Source of the DNA: Sarocladium kiliense
Taxonomy: Eukaryota > Ascomycota > Sordariomycetes > Hypocreales > Sarocladiaceae
Assembly (NCBI GenBank): GCA_030734395.1
Contig: JAUZTG010000029.1
Coordinates: 3,534,001-3,598,000, forward strand
DNA length: 64,000 nucleotides
Reading direction: 5' to 3'
Shown: piece by piece, positions 11,983-22,562 of the stretch
Layout of the letters: every line of letters begins with the position of its first letter
Position numbering within the stretch: the stretch's first letter is position 1
Position numbers and translations under genes: made by a program
The notes under the pieces: generated by a model
Told to the model about the DNA's origin: nothing
Database searches by the model: none
The model's input: the letters and a program-made list of their open reading frames with translations, nothing else

Positions 11983-12793
11983 GTCGTCGAGTAAACAATT
12001 TTCTGTAATGGTTGGGGTAGAAACTTGGTTGCATAGACACAAAAAGCTGATTTCGCCAAGCTTTGGGAGATGGTCAATCAATTCGGGAGCACGAGGCAAT
12101 GGAGCGAGCTAGGTTTCCCAGCAAACAAGATATAGCAGTGGACTTGATTGTACGAACGCTGACATGAGATCTTAAAGTCATGAGATCTGAATTGTTCAAG
12201 CTACGGGCAGCCATGTATGTCAACACGAGGCCCCCATATTCCTTTCGTTTGCCGATACCGAGTTGCTCCGCAATCTCTGGGGAACACTCATCTTGCGATT
12301 GCAAACCCCGCGTCACCCCGCTGAGTCGTGTTAATCCTGGTCTTGTTTTCTTTGGGGTCACTTGAAAAAGTCGGGTCGGCCAAGAAAACCACTTGACTTA
12401 GCCGATCGGCTACGCTAAGGAGGGGGGGGGGGCAGCGAATGGTTCTTGTGCCGATCGCCTTCCGGTCGCGCTGCTTGTACCGACCCTGCTATTCTCTTTG
12501 CAGCATGGGAGTGAGGATGCGGGGTTGCCAGAAAGTCAGACATCCATGAAGTCGATGCGGGGAAACTGGAGGATGCGATGAAGTAGTTCGGGGATGTAGT
12601 CCGATGTGTTGCCGACACGTAGACGTGTGAAGACGCCATCGCCCTGAAACTAAAGGCAGATAGTATCAAGATTGTACGAGCGCAGACAGTCGTTTGTTTG
12701 GGAAACACTTCGAAAGAGCCCTGTAAAGAACAAACACCTGATCACTCATACGTTGTTGTGGCCATACACTTATTGCCAGTCCAGAGCTTCACC
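11983..12793. promoter_or_regulatory. divergent promoter, PhyH gene / SDR gene
   Basis: 811 bases between divergent starts. It contains TTGCCGAT at 12249-12256, CTGGGG at 12277-12282, the everted repeat CCGATCGG at 12402-12409, a run of about 11 G just before 12433, and GCGGGG at 12557-12562. No gene seen. Confidence 0.5.
12557..12562 (+). promoter_or_regulatory. possible CreA/Mig1 site (GCGGGG)
   Basis: About 230 bases upstream of the SDR start; fits SYGGRG. Suggestive only. Confidence 0.3.
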
Positions 12794-14204
12794 ATGGCAG
12801 CCGAACAACATGTCTCGTTCAAGATTGGCGAACTCTTCTCCGTCAAGGACAAAGTAGTTGTGGTCACGGGTGGTGGTTCAGGTATTGGGAAAGCTATTGC
12901 TGAAGGCTTCACGGTCAACGGTGCCAGAGTGTATATCGTTGGTCGTAGGCAAGAAGCTCTTGAGAAAGCCGCCAAAGAGATCGGAGGCGACGTTCACACG
13001 TGAGTTCTCACCTTCTATGCTTTTCGACGCAACTAATGGAGTTGCTCTTCTTATCGCATGTATGACTGAACTCAATATTCCAGGGTTCAGGGTGACCAAC
13101 AATCCAAAGCCGGATGCCAAGCGATCTACGAGGCCATCGCGGCCAAAGAGACTCATGTGAGTGGACAATATGAAGGGGACTGTGGAGGTTCAAACTGACT
13201 CCAAGTCGCAACAGGTCGACACATTGGTCAACTGCGCTGGTATCAACAGCCCATGGCGGGTAACTGCAGATGACCACAATGACCGTTAGTAGCGATGAAA
13301 GGCTTCTCGACACTTTTGACAGACTTGACTGACAGTCTGCCAGCGGATCAGGTTGAGCGAATGCTGAGGGACGGCGTCGAAGAGTCAGTTCCCGGAGGCT
13401 CATGTGCCATTACCGGACCGTGCAGCTAACACAGGTCTTTAGGGTTGATTTTGACCGAAGCAATCAGATCAACACCATGGGCGTCTACTTCTTGACTACC
13501 TACTTCATACCCCTGCTGCGCGCCGCTCCTGATCCGAACGTTTTGGTCATTGCCTCGCTGGCCGCCCTCGGTCTCGGAAGGTGCTGTCATATGCCTTCAT
13601 TATTTCTGCACGCTCAAATCACTGACTCTGGACCAATAGATCTATGGCATCAATCACTTATGCCATCTCGAAGGCTGCAAGTAAGATATCTAATTCTTGT
13701 GACGACAATGATGAAGATAACTGATCCGTCATAGCCGTTCAACTTGCCAAGCTTCTCGCTGGCCGGCTACATCCGTACGCCAGTTCCAAGACTTGCTGTT
13801 TGAGCAGCTCATGACCACTAACGCAGACTTCAGGATGAGAATTCGTGTCAACACTATCTGCCCGGGCATCTTTCCTTCCGAGATGACAGGTTCTACCGCT
13901 GGCAAACACGCCTACAACATCAATCATCAAGCTGAACGCGCAGCCAAGCGTTGTACTGCTGGACGTGCCGGGCGCCCGGAAGAGATGGTCGGTCCAGCGC
14001 TGCTTCTGGCGAGTGCCGGGGGTGCGTACATGAACTTTGCGCTGCTGACTGTGGACGGTGGGCGACTGATGGGCCTGTCGATCCACGATGGCTTGAGGTT
14101 GCCTGAGGATACTTACACGTAAGTTTGAGTCTTAACCAACAGCCGTCAAGTTTTGAAAGGAAGCAAACGACTGATATACGTATAGCGAGGAGGTCTTGGG
14201 TTGA
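12794..14204 (+). CDS. short-chain dehydrogenase/reductase (SDR)
   Basis: Nine short exons (12794-12999, 13084-13156, 13215-13284, 13344-13383, 13443-13580, 13640-13680, 13735-13774, 13834-14118, 14186-14204) join in phase to 303 residues. The order of motifs is classical: cofactor loop TGGGSGIG (25-32), NCAGIN in place of NNAG, catalytic Ser in VIASLAALG, and the Tyr/Lys pair in ITYAISKAA, then RVNTICPGIFPSEMTG and a C-terminal VDGG. All the catalytic pieces appear only after splicing, so the model is strong even though one donor (GTCAGT) is weak. It should be an NAD(P)-dependent alcohol/ketone oxidoreductase in the cytosol; the substrate is unknown. It shares a divergent promoter with the PhyH-type dioxygenase. 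Confidence 0.9.
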
Positions 14205-14688
14205 GGTACTGAACTTTGCAACTTGAAAGGTGGTTTATGAGGACCCGACGCAGCGGTAACAATCACATTGGTCAGACGGTCATCGATTATACACTGCATA
14301 TAGAGAGAATAAGCAATATTCAGATCCTGATTGACGAGCTTCGTCTCAATTGTTGCTACGTCCAGGCATGCTGAATTAGGTCTCTCTGCAGCCTTCATCT
14401 CGGAGATCAAAGCCACACCGCTGTTGGCTACATCCATTGTCGAATGTTGGGGCGAACCCAATGTTGGTCTAGAAACTTGCCAAGTTTTCATAAACGTATA
14501 AAAGGCTACTTACATCTTTGAGCTGTATATGCGATACGAACATATCTTTATTGTATCCATAGCCTAGTGACACTGAGGGTGAATGGCAGGTAAACCCTTT
14601 ACCAGCATTACGAAGATAGGCATAGACCATCATAACCCCTTTCCTAGCTGTCAGAACACAACTTGCCATTCGCGCACCAATCGTCGCT
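14205..14688. other. convergent intergenic region
   Basis: 484 bases between two converging genes; no gene recognised. Confidence 0.5.
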
Positions 14689-16464
14689 CTACAGAAGATA
14701 GCGGAACCCCTTGCGCATCTGAAGGGCTTCTTCCTTGGAGCGAAGGTCTTCCATCTCAGCTGTCTTCTCCACAACATCGTCTCGAGTGACCCAGGTGCTC
14801 TCGCCGGCTTCGAGCTTCTTGTTGAGCCTAACAAGCTGCATGCGAAAGACCCAAAAGCATACAATAGCACAACCAAACATGCAAAACACAATGGCGTAGC
14901 TCTTGCGATACCCATTCTCCTTGAGGTCCCAGATATAGGAACCAGCAAGATTGGCGAGCTGGCAAAAGGAGTTGACCATGGCAATTGCCACGGCACGCTT
15001 AGCTGGTGGCCGAGGGAACGAGGAGCTGACCCAGGAGAAGAGGACGATCCACCCGGCGTAGGAGCTTGCCTGGAGGAAGAGTGAAATATACCGGGCTACA
15101 GTATTCATGGTGATCATGGAAATTAGGAACCCAGTCATACCACCAAGAAGAGGTACTGTGATATGCCAAAACTAATGTTCATCAGCTTCGTTCTATGTAG
15201 TTTGGGATGGTTATCTCTTACACGTTCCTGGGTCCTGTCGGCGTGCCAGGCATTGATAAGGGACATGATCGCGGAAAAGAGCCACGGTGGGGAGGACATC
15301 AGCAGCGTTGGCACATATGAATAGCCAAGTGTCTGGGTAAGGGTAGGCTGCACAGATAGTGTCAGTGAGGAATGGACAAAACATTTGACATTCGGTACTT
15401 ACGAAGAAAGCGTTAAAGGTGAGACCGAGAACAAAAAGAAAGGATGCAAGGACCATGAGCCAAATCTTCCAATCCTTGAAAGCCATAATCAGACCACTGA
15501 AGATGCCGTCTTCTTGAGAGTCTGTGTCCGCCTCGCCTACGTCTTCAATCATGCGAAGTTGCGCAACACGAAGTTCATCCTCAGTAAAACCTCGTGAATT
15601 ATGAGGTAGGTCAGGTAGGATAAAACCAGCGGCAATGGCAATCCCCATTGTGATGCCCCCTATGTAAAACGTTGTTAGTTTTCGTGCAATTCTGCTGATG
15701 TCTTGAAACCTGATAGCTTACCCTCTATAAAGAAGAGCCACCTCCAAGACTCATGACCGAGCACACCTCTCATATTGGGCAGAACCCCGGCGCCAATAAG
15801 TGCAGAAAAGGCATTGGCAATAAGGTTTCCGCAGAACAAGATCGCGTTCCGTATGGTCAACTCTTTTCGGGTATACCATTTCGAAAGTATGAGAAGCGCG
15901 CCAGGAAGAAATACGGCTTCAACAAAGCCTAAAAAGAAGCGGATCATGACCATGCCAGCGAAGTTCTGTACGAGACCAGTCAACGTGGAAATGAGACCCC
16001 AAAGCATCATTGCTCCCGCGATGTACCAGCTCGGCCAAGAAATTCTGTTGATGACAATATTGGATGGAATCTGAGTCAAGACATAGCCGAGATACAGAAT
16101 TCCCAAGCAAGTGGCGTACTGAGTGTTGTCGATGTTCAGATCCTCCTGGATCCCTCCGAGTCGAGCCGCCGCAATATTGTTCCGGTCCCTAGAAAGGTGT
16201 CAGAAAGACGTGCTCACGATTCTTCTCGTGGCGTTGCATCTTCGCTTACAGGTAGTTCATGATGTAGACAAGAAGAAAGACGGAGTTGCGTGCATCAAGC
16301 TTCAGTTTAAGCCGCTTCTCGATTGCCGCCCGGCGCTCAGGATCAACAGACAGGCCATTGCTATTCGCAGCTCGCTCAGCATCGTAAGATCCAGAATCTT
16401 CAACGACCGATGCCCCGTCCTTGCTGTCGGTGATTATGTCTCCACGCGCTTGGTCTGTAGCCAT
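14689..16464 (-). CDS. MFS transporter, Dal5/Tna1-like anion:cation symporter (MFS2)
   Basis: Five exons (16250-16464, 15722-16188, 15403-15659, 15222-15347, 14689-15171, reverse strand) join in phase to 515 residues. Family signatures: NYLDRNNIAAARLGG, GYVLTQIPSN, RFFLGFVEAVFLPGALLILS, SWRWLFFIEG, and KRAVAIAMVNSFCQLANL in the second half; the C-terminus is a long charged cytosolic tail. The role is proton-coupled uptake of a small anion or carboxylate. It differs enough from MFS1 (8.6-10.5 kb) that the two are probably old paralogues with different cargo rather than a recent tandem copy. It diverges from the second hydroxyacid dehydrogenase across 796 bases, so uptake and oxidation/reduction of the same acid is a plausible pairing. 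Confidence 0.92.
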
Positions 16465-17260
16465 GTTTAAGTAGTCAAAACGTGTGACAACCAAAATATG
16501 TGAGTGGGAATGACGAATAGACGGTAAGGCAGGTGGTGTCTAGGCAGGCTTGACAAGTTGACGAGTAGTATTCGAAATACATCCGGGTGTCTAATGAATG
16601 CCACTTCACTCGATTATCAGTGTACTTATATAAGCTTGCATCACTCCACGACTCCAGCACGATACAACAGATTCGACAATGCTAAGGATTGCCGGATCTG
16701 CGGGGACCCCAAGAAACCCCATATCCGGGGTAGTCCCTAGCCCCGCGTCGTACAGCGATAGACATTGGGCCATCGCATTTGACCGACTTGACTTGTCCGT
16801 GCAGATCCCAGTCTCGAAATCGACAATGGCGACAGCAATTGACCCTGAGCGTATCTGCTTCGGGGCATTGGCGATGTCAGGGTGTGATTAGTGTTGCCGA
16901 TGACGACTGGGCCGGTTTGTCCAAGACAGCCGGCTCCTCGCTTACACTAGACTGGGAAGAGAGTAGCGCTGCCGATGCCAACTTCACGCAATGAATCACG
17001 CGGCGCCAAGGCAAACATGGGTCGAGCATTCAACGGAACGGCGCATTGCAGTTCTAGGATGAGTTCCCTATAGGAACTGTGCAGAACCCGAAGCAGCATA
17101 GTTACCCCCGCAAAGAGGCATCTACAGAAGAGAATGGAGTCGTTTTATGTACATCAGTGGCACGTGTTATACTCGCGTCAAATGTGTACATTATCATGAA
17201 GATACCAGGATCATTGTGTGTTCAAGCTAGCGATCTTCAGTTCTTACGCTCGCCGCCGAG
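16465..17260. promoter_or_regulatory. divergent promoter, MFS2 / HDH2
   Basis: 796 bases between divergent starts, no gene. Contains GCGGGG at 16700-16705, a nearby CCGGGG, TTGCCGAT at 16894-16901 and TGCCGATG at about 16970. Confidence 0.45.
16700..16705 (+). promoter_or_regulatory. possible CreA/Mig1 site (GCGGGG)
   Basis: Within the MFS2/HDH2 divergent promoter, in the context CTGCGGGGACCCC. Fits SYGGRG. Confidence 0.3.
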
Positions 17261-18205
17261 ATGTCGTCAGGAACTCCCAAGGTTCTCTATCCTACCAACA
17301 TCCAGCTGGACATACAGAGTCTTGTTGGTTTCAGTGTCGAGCTGGTTCCATACGAACCTAAGGATCCGATCCCAGAGCAGCATCACAATGCTGTTGTCTT
17401 GATCACATGGATGACGAAGCATCTCGCCGACGCGGCTAAACACCTGAAGAGCCTACGCTGGATTCAGGCTCTCGCTGCTGGTGTGGATGACATCCTAGCT
17501 GCAGGCTTTGATCGATCACGCGTCTCAATCACGACGGGTGGAGGAACACACGATGTGATGGTAGCAGAGCACACTCTTGCTATGATCCTCAGCTGCTGCA
17601 GGCGTATGTACGAGATGCGCGACTACCAGAACCGACTTCAATGGCCAGCTCACCTAGGCGGAGCGTACCCAGCAGGCAAATTCAAGACGCTCAGAGGCGC
17701 GCAGGTGCTGATATGGGGGTTTGGCGGTATTGCAAAGACACTGGTGCCTCATCTGCAACTGCTCGGGGCGGATATCAGAGGGGTGGCAAGGTCTGCAGGG
17801 GTGAGAAATGGAATTGAGGTCTTTACCGAGGACAAGCTTCCAGATCTGCTCAAGGAGACAGACTGCCTGCTAATGATCCTCCCGGCATCTTCCGCGACGG
17901 TTGATGCTCTTAACGCAGATCGTATCGCACTTCTGCCCGACCACGCCTGGGTCATCAATGTAGGCCGAGGCATATCAGTAGATGAGGAGGCGGTAGCGGA
18001 TGCTCTGGAGACTGGGAGGTTGGGGGGCGCGGCTCTTGATGTGTTTAAGACTGAGCCCCTTCCTTCTTCGAGCAGATTATGGAAGGCTCCGAACTTGCTT
18101 CTCTCGCCACATGCTGCTGGGGGTCGGCCGGAGGGCTGTACTGATCTGATTGCTGGAAACATGCGCATGTTTCTTGCCAGGAGACCATTGAAAAACGCCG
18201 TATAA
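17261..18205 (+). CDS. D-isomer-specific 2-hydroxyacid dehydrogenase (HDH2)
   Basis: Single exon, 314 residues. It has the Rossmann loop GFGGIA (153-158), Arg236 in NVGRGISVDE, Glu265 in KTEPLP and His284 in LSPHAAGG, so it is a complete NAD(P)-dependent 2-hydroxyacid dehydrogenase. It belongs to a different branch from HDH1 (GFGGIA and SPHAAGG against GLGNIG and CHNAGG) and is 34 residues shorter, so the two are not recent duplicates and probably use different acids. Reaction: reversible reduction of a 2-keto acid to a D-2-hydroxy acid, presumably in the cytosol. It shares a promoter region with a Dal5-type transporter. Confidence 0.92.
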   Translation: MSSGTPKVLYPTNIQLDIQSLVGFSVELVPYEPKDPIPEQHHNAVVLITWMTKHLADAAKHLKSLRWIQALAAGVDDILAAGFDRSRVSITTGGGTHDVMVAEHTLAMILSCCRRMYEMRDYQNRLQWPAHLGGAYPAGKFKTLRGAQVLIWGFGGIAKTLVPHLQLLGADIRGVARSAGVRNGIEVFTEDKLPDLLKETDCLLMILPASSATVDALNADRIALLPDHAWVINVGRGISVDEEAVADALETGRLGGAALDVFKTEPLPSSSRLWKAPNLLLSPHAAGGRPEGCTDLIAGNMRMFLARRPLKNAV

Positions 18206-18883
18206 ATGAATGGATTTAGAGCATCGATAGAACGCGTTCATTCAGATTCACCATTGCAATATTACAGTGAGTCCGTCAGGTGAGAGAAAGCGTGCAGTGA
18301 TAAAATAGAATGTATTGTAGTCTAAGGCTAGATCAACTCGGTATAATCCGCTATCAGACCATCACTCTCTTGCTCTTCCCTCTATCTGAGATTGAGCTGC
18401 GTAACTGTAAGCAGGACAGAAACAACGAAGTGAATATTATCAACACATTAGAAGTATAGGATCATACAAACAGCAATGATAACCAGCCAGAGCGGAAGAA
18501 TCAGAGCTCAGAGGATAGTTCCCGCTGTGGTGATGCTAATATTTGTCTGTCTGTCTAGTTACCTTGGAAGGAGGAGTCTCCGTTTACATGGCTTGCTTTC
18601 TTTCCTTGTAGTGATATCTTATTTCTCTGATCAAAGCTGAATAAGTCTAATCGTGGCGGTAGCAGTCGGTATTTTACAGGCTATCGACTCCTATAGATTA
18701 CCCGTTCTTTATAAGCAGGTTTACGTCATTTGTCCATCATTTGTGCCCTGGTGAAGGCCTGTATAGCCTGAATCGGAAGATATGAGTTAGCCATGTGCCC
18801 CGACTAAGGCATTCCCCGTCAGTAGGATTTAAGAGGCTAGAGCTCATAGCTATTCCAAGAGAAAAGAAAAAATGCCGCCATAC
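18206..18883. other. intergenic region
   Basis: 678 bases downstream of HDH2; no gene recognised. Confidence 0.45.
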
Positions 18884-19280
18884 TCATTGTAGTGCCTGGA
18901 CAATAAGATCTCTCATATCATCTGTCATTGAGATGTCTGCAAGGTCAGACGCGCCGAACCATGACCCTTCAGAATGCTCTGCATGGTTAATGGGGAAGTC
19001 TGAGCCTTCGCCTTCGATTGTGACGACGTAGCTGAATTGCTGAGCATGGCGATGAATAGCTTCCTCATTTCCTGTCATTGAATTCTCTGCTGCCTTCGTC
19101 GTGGTATAGTTGAATGTAGGGAGGGACTTTAGAATCCCGGAGACTACCAGGCCCGACTCCTCGTTGACCTCCCGTTTCTGGGCAGCACGAAGTGACTCAT
19201 TAGGGTCAATCTTGCCGCCAGGCATTTCGAGTACGTTCGGGTGGTACTTTTCGTGACTTTTGCGCTTCAGAATCAGAATT
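18884..19280 (-). pseudogene. Nudix hydrolase, 5'-truncated
   Basis: The reverse strand encodes a clear Nudix box, G-X5-E-X7-REVNEESG-L, starting at PGGKIDPNESL, followed by a well-kept C-terminal half. Just upstream, in the same frame, the expected beta-strand ILILKRKSHEKYHPN is present, but a TAA stop comes three codons before it. The first in-frame ATG lies inside the Nudix box region (MPGG), so a protein starting there would lack the N-terminal strands. The break coincides with a 54-base piece of hydroxyacid dehydrogenase sequence (19288-19341). Nudix enzymes hydrolyse nucleoside diphosphates linked to another group. I could not find an intron that restores the N-terminus, so I treat it as a broken gene; a missed first exon is the alternative. 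Confidence 0.6.
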
Positions 19281-19287
19281 TAGTAAC

Positions 19288-19341
19288 CTGCAAGCACAAT
19301 ACAGTCTGCTGGAGCTAACAGGGTCTAAAGATCTGACGTCT
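19288..19341 (-). pseudogene. 54-base relic of a D-2-hydroxyacid dehydrogenase gene
   Basis: Reverse-strand reading gives SDL-stop-TLLAPADCIVLAG, against PDLEALLAQADCVVLA in HDH1. The DNA aligns with HDH1 near 4956-5009 with roughly ten differences in 54, many of them C-to-T or G-to-A, the pattern left by RIP or deamination. It abuts the broken Nudix frame. Homology beyond this piece was not visible. Confidence 0.55.
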
Positions 19342-20010
19342 AGCGAAATTATCATAACTTTACAAGACTGGCCAAGGGACAGAGTTCCTGTCGAGAAGGA
19401 AACCACGCGAGGCTCAAAGCTTACGTGCCCCTGGAGTTGCACCATGTCTGATTTACTCTCTTTTTTTATATAAACAGCCGGCCACGGGAAAGTGTTGCAA
19501 GCAATGGCCAACGTCTGTCAGCCACGCTGACCATTGAGGTAGCTTCCGAGTCTACCATCACAAGTGAGGGCTGCGAGACCGATAGACTTAGCGCCAATGG
19601 TGCTTACTGAAGGGTCTTCTTTTGTGGTTGAACCCAGGTGCTGGAGTTTATCACGGCGAGCCAATTCAGGGATGCTCAAGAAGGGTGCCCCCATTGCTGT
19701 CTACTTACGAGCTCAAGTAGCTAAAGCCAGAGGACTAAGAGATGGCACCAACATAGGGTTGCTCGTCTATCGGAGTCAGCCCACGTTGTGTCCCCTCCAA
19801 TGGACGGTATTTGGTGGATAATCGTCATGCTCATTCCGTGTAAGATGGCTGGCTATGACCCTATCGGGTAGTCGAGCACGGAGTTCGTCAAGTTCATCAC
19901 CCACGCTGGCTAGGAGTTCCTCATATCATCGACAGCTACAACGTCAACACAATGGTCTCGTCAATGGATTCTAACCGACATTCTCCTTTGACGCACATGT
20001 CCAACGTGGC
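19342..20010. other. intergenic region
   Basis: No gene supported between the hydroxyacid dehydrogenase relic and the sugar transporter. An open frame on the reverse strand to about 19511 has no recognisable domain. Confidence 0.4.
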
Positions 20011-21973
20011 TTATACCTTCTCACCCGGCGGCACGGCTTCCTCCGTCTGCACATCGAAAGGATCCACTACTGCCTTTGCGAACTTGCGCGCTGGAACTCG
20101 CTGCTCAAATAAAAGGTCGAGCTCGGCATATGTCCTTCCCTTGGACTCTGGCAGTCGGAAATAGCTCCACGTAAAGCATAGGAACGACGTTCCAGCCCAG
20201 AGAAAAGCCGCCTTAGCTTTCCAATTCCATGCGTTGGGATTGAGCATGTATGGCGTGATGACGCCGTTGATAATACCTAGTGGCGAGGAAGTGAGTACGA
20301 GAAGCCAGCTCAATGCGGTAGAGGCATTAAACCTACCTTGACAGTTGTAGATAATCCGACCAAGGACAATTGTCTTACTTAACAGACGACGCGAAGGAAT
20401 TTCCGCGACGACAATGTACGCCACCGTCCCAATACTGATCTATCACAATGTCAGCATGCCCATGTGTTGGATGTTTGGACGTGCACTCACATCATAGCAC
20501 AGAGTGAAGAATAACAGCAGCCCGCCTGCAGCAAAAGACGCTGCAGTCGTGTCGGAAAAGTCTGTGAACCCGAGGCTGAACATGGTTGCGCAGATCGAGG
20601 CAAGCCCAACGAGGTAGATTTGCCTTCTTCCAAAATACGCCATGGCGAACCATGAAATGAATACGCCAATGATTGCTGTCGCATACAGGGCCATGGAGAA
20701 ATCAAAGGAGATGGTTGGCGGCATCCCCGCCTGCTGGAAAAAGAAGGCCGCATATCCCATCAATGTTGCCCCGCAAGCCGCTGAAGCGTGTCAGAATTTC
20801 CTCAAAGCAATAAGATCGCGAAGGCGACGTACATTGAACAAGCCAACCGATCATGACGATCTCTGTGCGGCGCCTGTTGACGCCTTTGAAGCAGTCCCAG
20901 TACTTGGTGCCAGCGGACATGACAGTCTCCATCTCTTTCTCGACTTCGTTTGTGTGACGCATCACTACATCATCGTCAGCACTGATCAAGAATGACGAAC
21001 ATCACGTAACTTACTGGCAACTGTGTCATCAAGCTCTTCGTCGGTCTTGTCAGAGGACAGCCGCTTCAGTGATGCTTTTGCATCGGCCAGGCGCCCGCGA
21101 CGCACCAACCACCAGGGCGACTCCGGAGCAAACCACAAGGTAATGATAAGAGGCAATGGCCACATCCACTGCAGAGCATAAGGAATCCTGAAGGCCCACT
21201 CGTCTTCGCGCCTTAGCAAGGCACGTAAAACGCCGGCAGCGATGAGCTGTCCGAAGCCCCAATTCGCGTTCACGTAGGTAGCCTAGAGTGAGTGGATTCC
21301 CCATCAGCGTCATTGCGGGAACAGCGAGAAGGTTCTCGAGACCTACAAGATATCCTCTGAGCGCAACCGGTGTGACCTCGACGGCGTAGGACGGGGTCAA
21401 GGTCTGGAATACACCCCAAGGAATGCCCATTAGGATGTCCGCGACCAACAACGTCTGAATGTTCTGAGCGAATACGGGGATGAAGATGAACCCTGAAAGT
21501 AGGACAAGAGAACCAATCATCGTCTTTCGAAAGCCAAACCTCTCGACAATCATACCATTGAGAAGTAGTCCTAGAATTTCGCCAGCCCGGGCCCCATTGT
21601 TCAATGAAGCCTGCCAGTGTGCTGCCACTTGTCTGCCGTTCGGCCCATCCTGACCAAACTTCTCAACAAAAGGCCCAAAGGCAAAAAAGCCGCCGATAAG
21701 AGCCTTGTCGTAGCCTTCCATTGCAATCGCCAGGGAGAAGATCATGGACCAAGCGATGGCCTTTGGATATTGACGGATAGCCTCGCGGACGGTCATAGCA
21801 TGCTCGGCGTCTGTCGCAACCTTCGCGCCTGCATTGATGGCGGTGAATTTGGCGTCGTTAGACTCGGCCAAACGGTTCACAGCACTGTTATTTCCCATTG
21901 TCTCGGCGCTGATGATGACATCTTCGGTTGGTCCTCCGCCTGGGCGTGAGGCTGCATCAATAGGGCTGACCAT
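20011..21973 (-). CDS. MFS sugar/H+ symporter, alpha-glucoside (maltose) permease type
   Basis: Six exons (21323-21973, 21015-21282, 20833-20964, 20491-20780, 20337-20439, 20011-20276, reverse strand) join in phase to 569 residues. Sugar-porter signatures are present: the first helix starts after AIRQYPKAIAWS; EGYDKALIGGFF; the R-X-G-[FR]-R-K loop in ERFGFRKT; PESPWWLVRRGR at the end of helix 6; GRRQIYLVG; and the terminal PESKGRTYAELDLLFE. These are typical of fungal general alpha-glucoside permeases, which import disaccharides with protons. It diverges from a secreted sulfatase across 589 bases; import of a sugar or glycoside released by that enzyme would make sense. The donor after exon 1 (GTTCCC) is unusual, but the phase and the flanking family sequence fit. 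Confidence 0.9.
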
Positions 21974-22562
21974 TGTCGAGTCGTGATGAAGCTGTGTAAG
22001 AGCAGCACCTCAGCGGTCGAGGGACTTCCAATATCTTGCGGGTCGACACACCTCCTTATAACTAACTTCCCTTATGTCGTATTACCAAGCTACCGGGTCC
22101 AACATGGTCGTCGGGTATCTGTTTCCCAGCACCCATGTGTGAGCAAGTCAGTCACGCATGCATGGCTGCAAGGCCATCACCGGTCGTCGGCCAGCGCAAC
22201 TCGGACCAAAGCCGAGAGGCTAAACGTTGGAGCGGGGGTGGCTTTCCCAGATCGTCCTTATTTTTTCCCTAATCTTGAAGATCAAAGTGATCTTGGAGTA
22301 TCGCCTAAGGACCTGACTGGATCTCGCCATCTTTGCTCCTCAACCCCTGATCGTTAGCGGGATTACGCCGTGATCCTAGCTCATGGCGTGCTCGAACTCT
22401 TAAACCCGGCGTGCAGCTGTCACAAACCTAGCTCAGCGCTCGCTTAAGCATTTCAAAAATTTCAAGTATTTCAAGCATTGGACTTAACGTAGGCCGGAGA
22501 AGAGTGTCCGGTTCCATTTACTGAAAGTGATATTATCGGCCCAAAACTCCATTTGCCGACAG
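21974..22562. promoter_or_regulatory. divergent promoter, sugar transporter / sulfatase
   Basis: 589 bases between divergent starts; no gene seen and no exact copy of the 12-mer found in the other cluster promoters. Confidence 0.4.
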
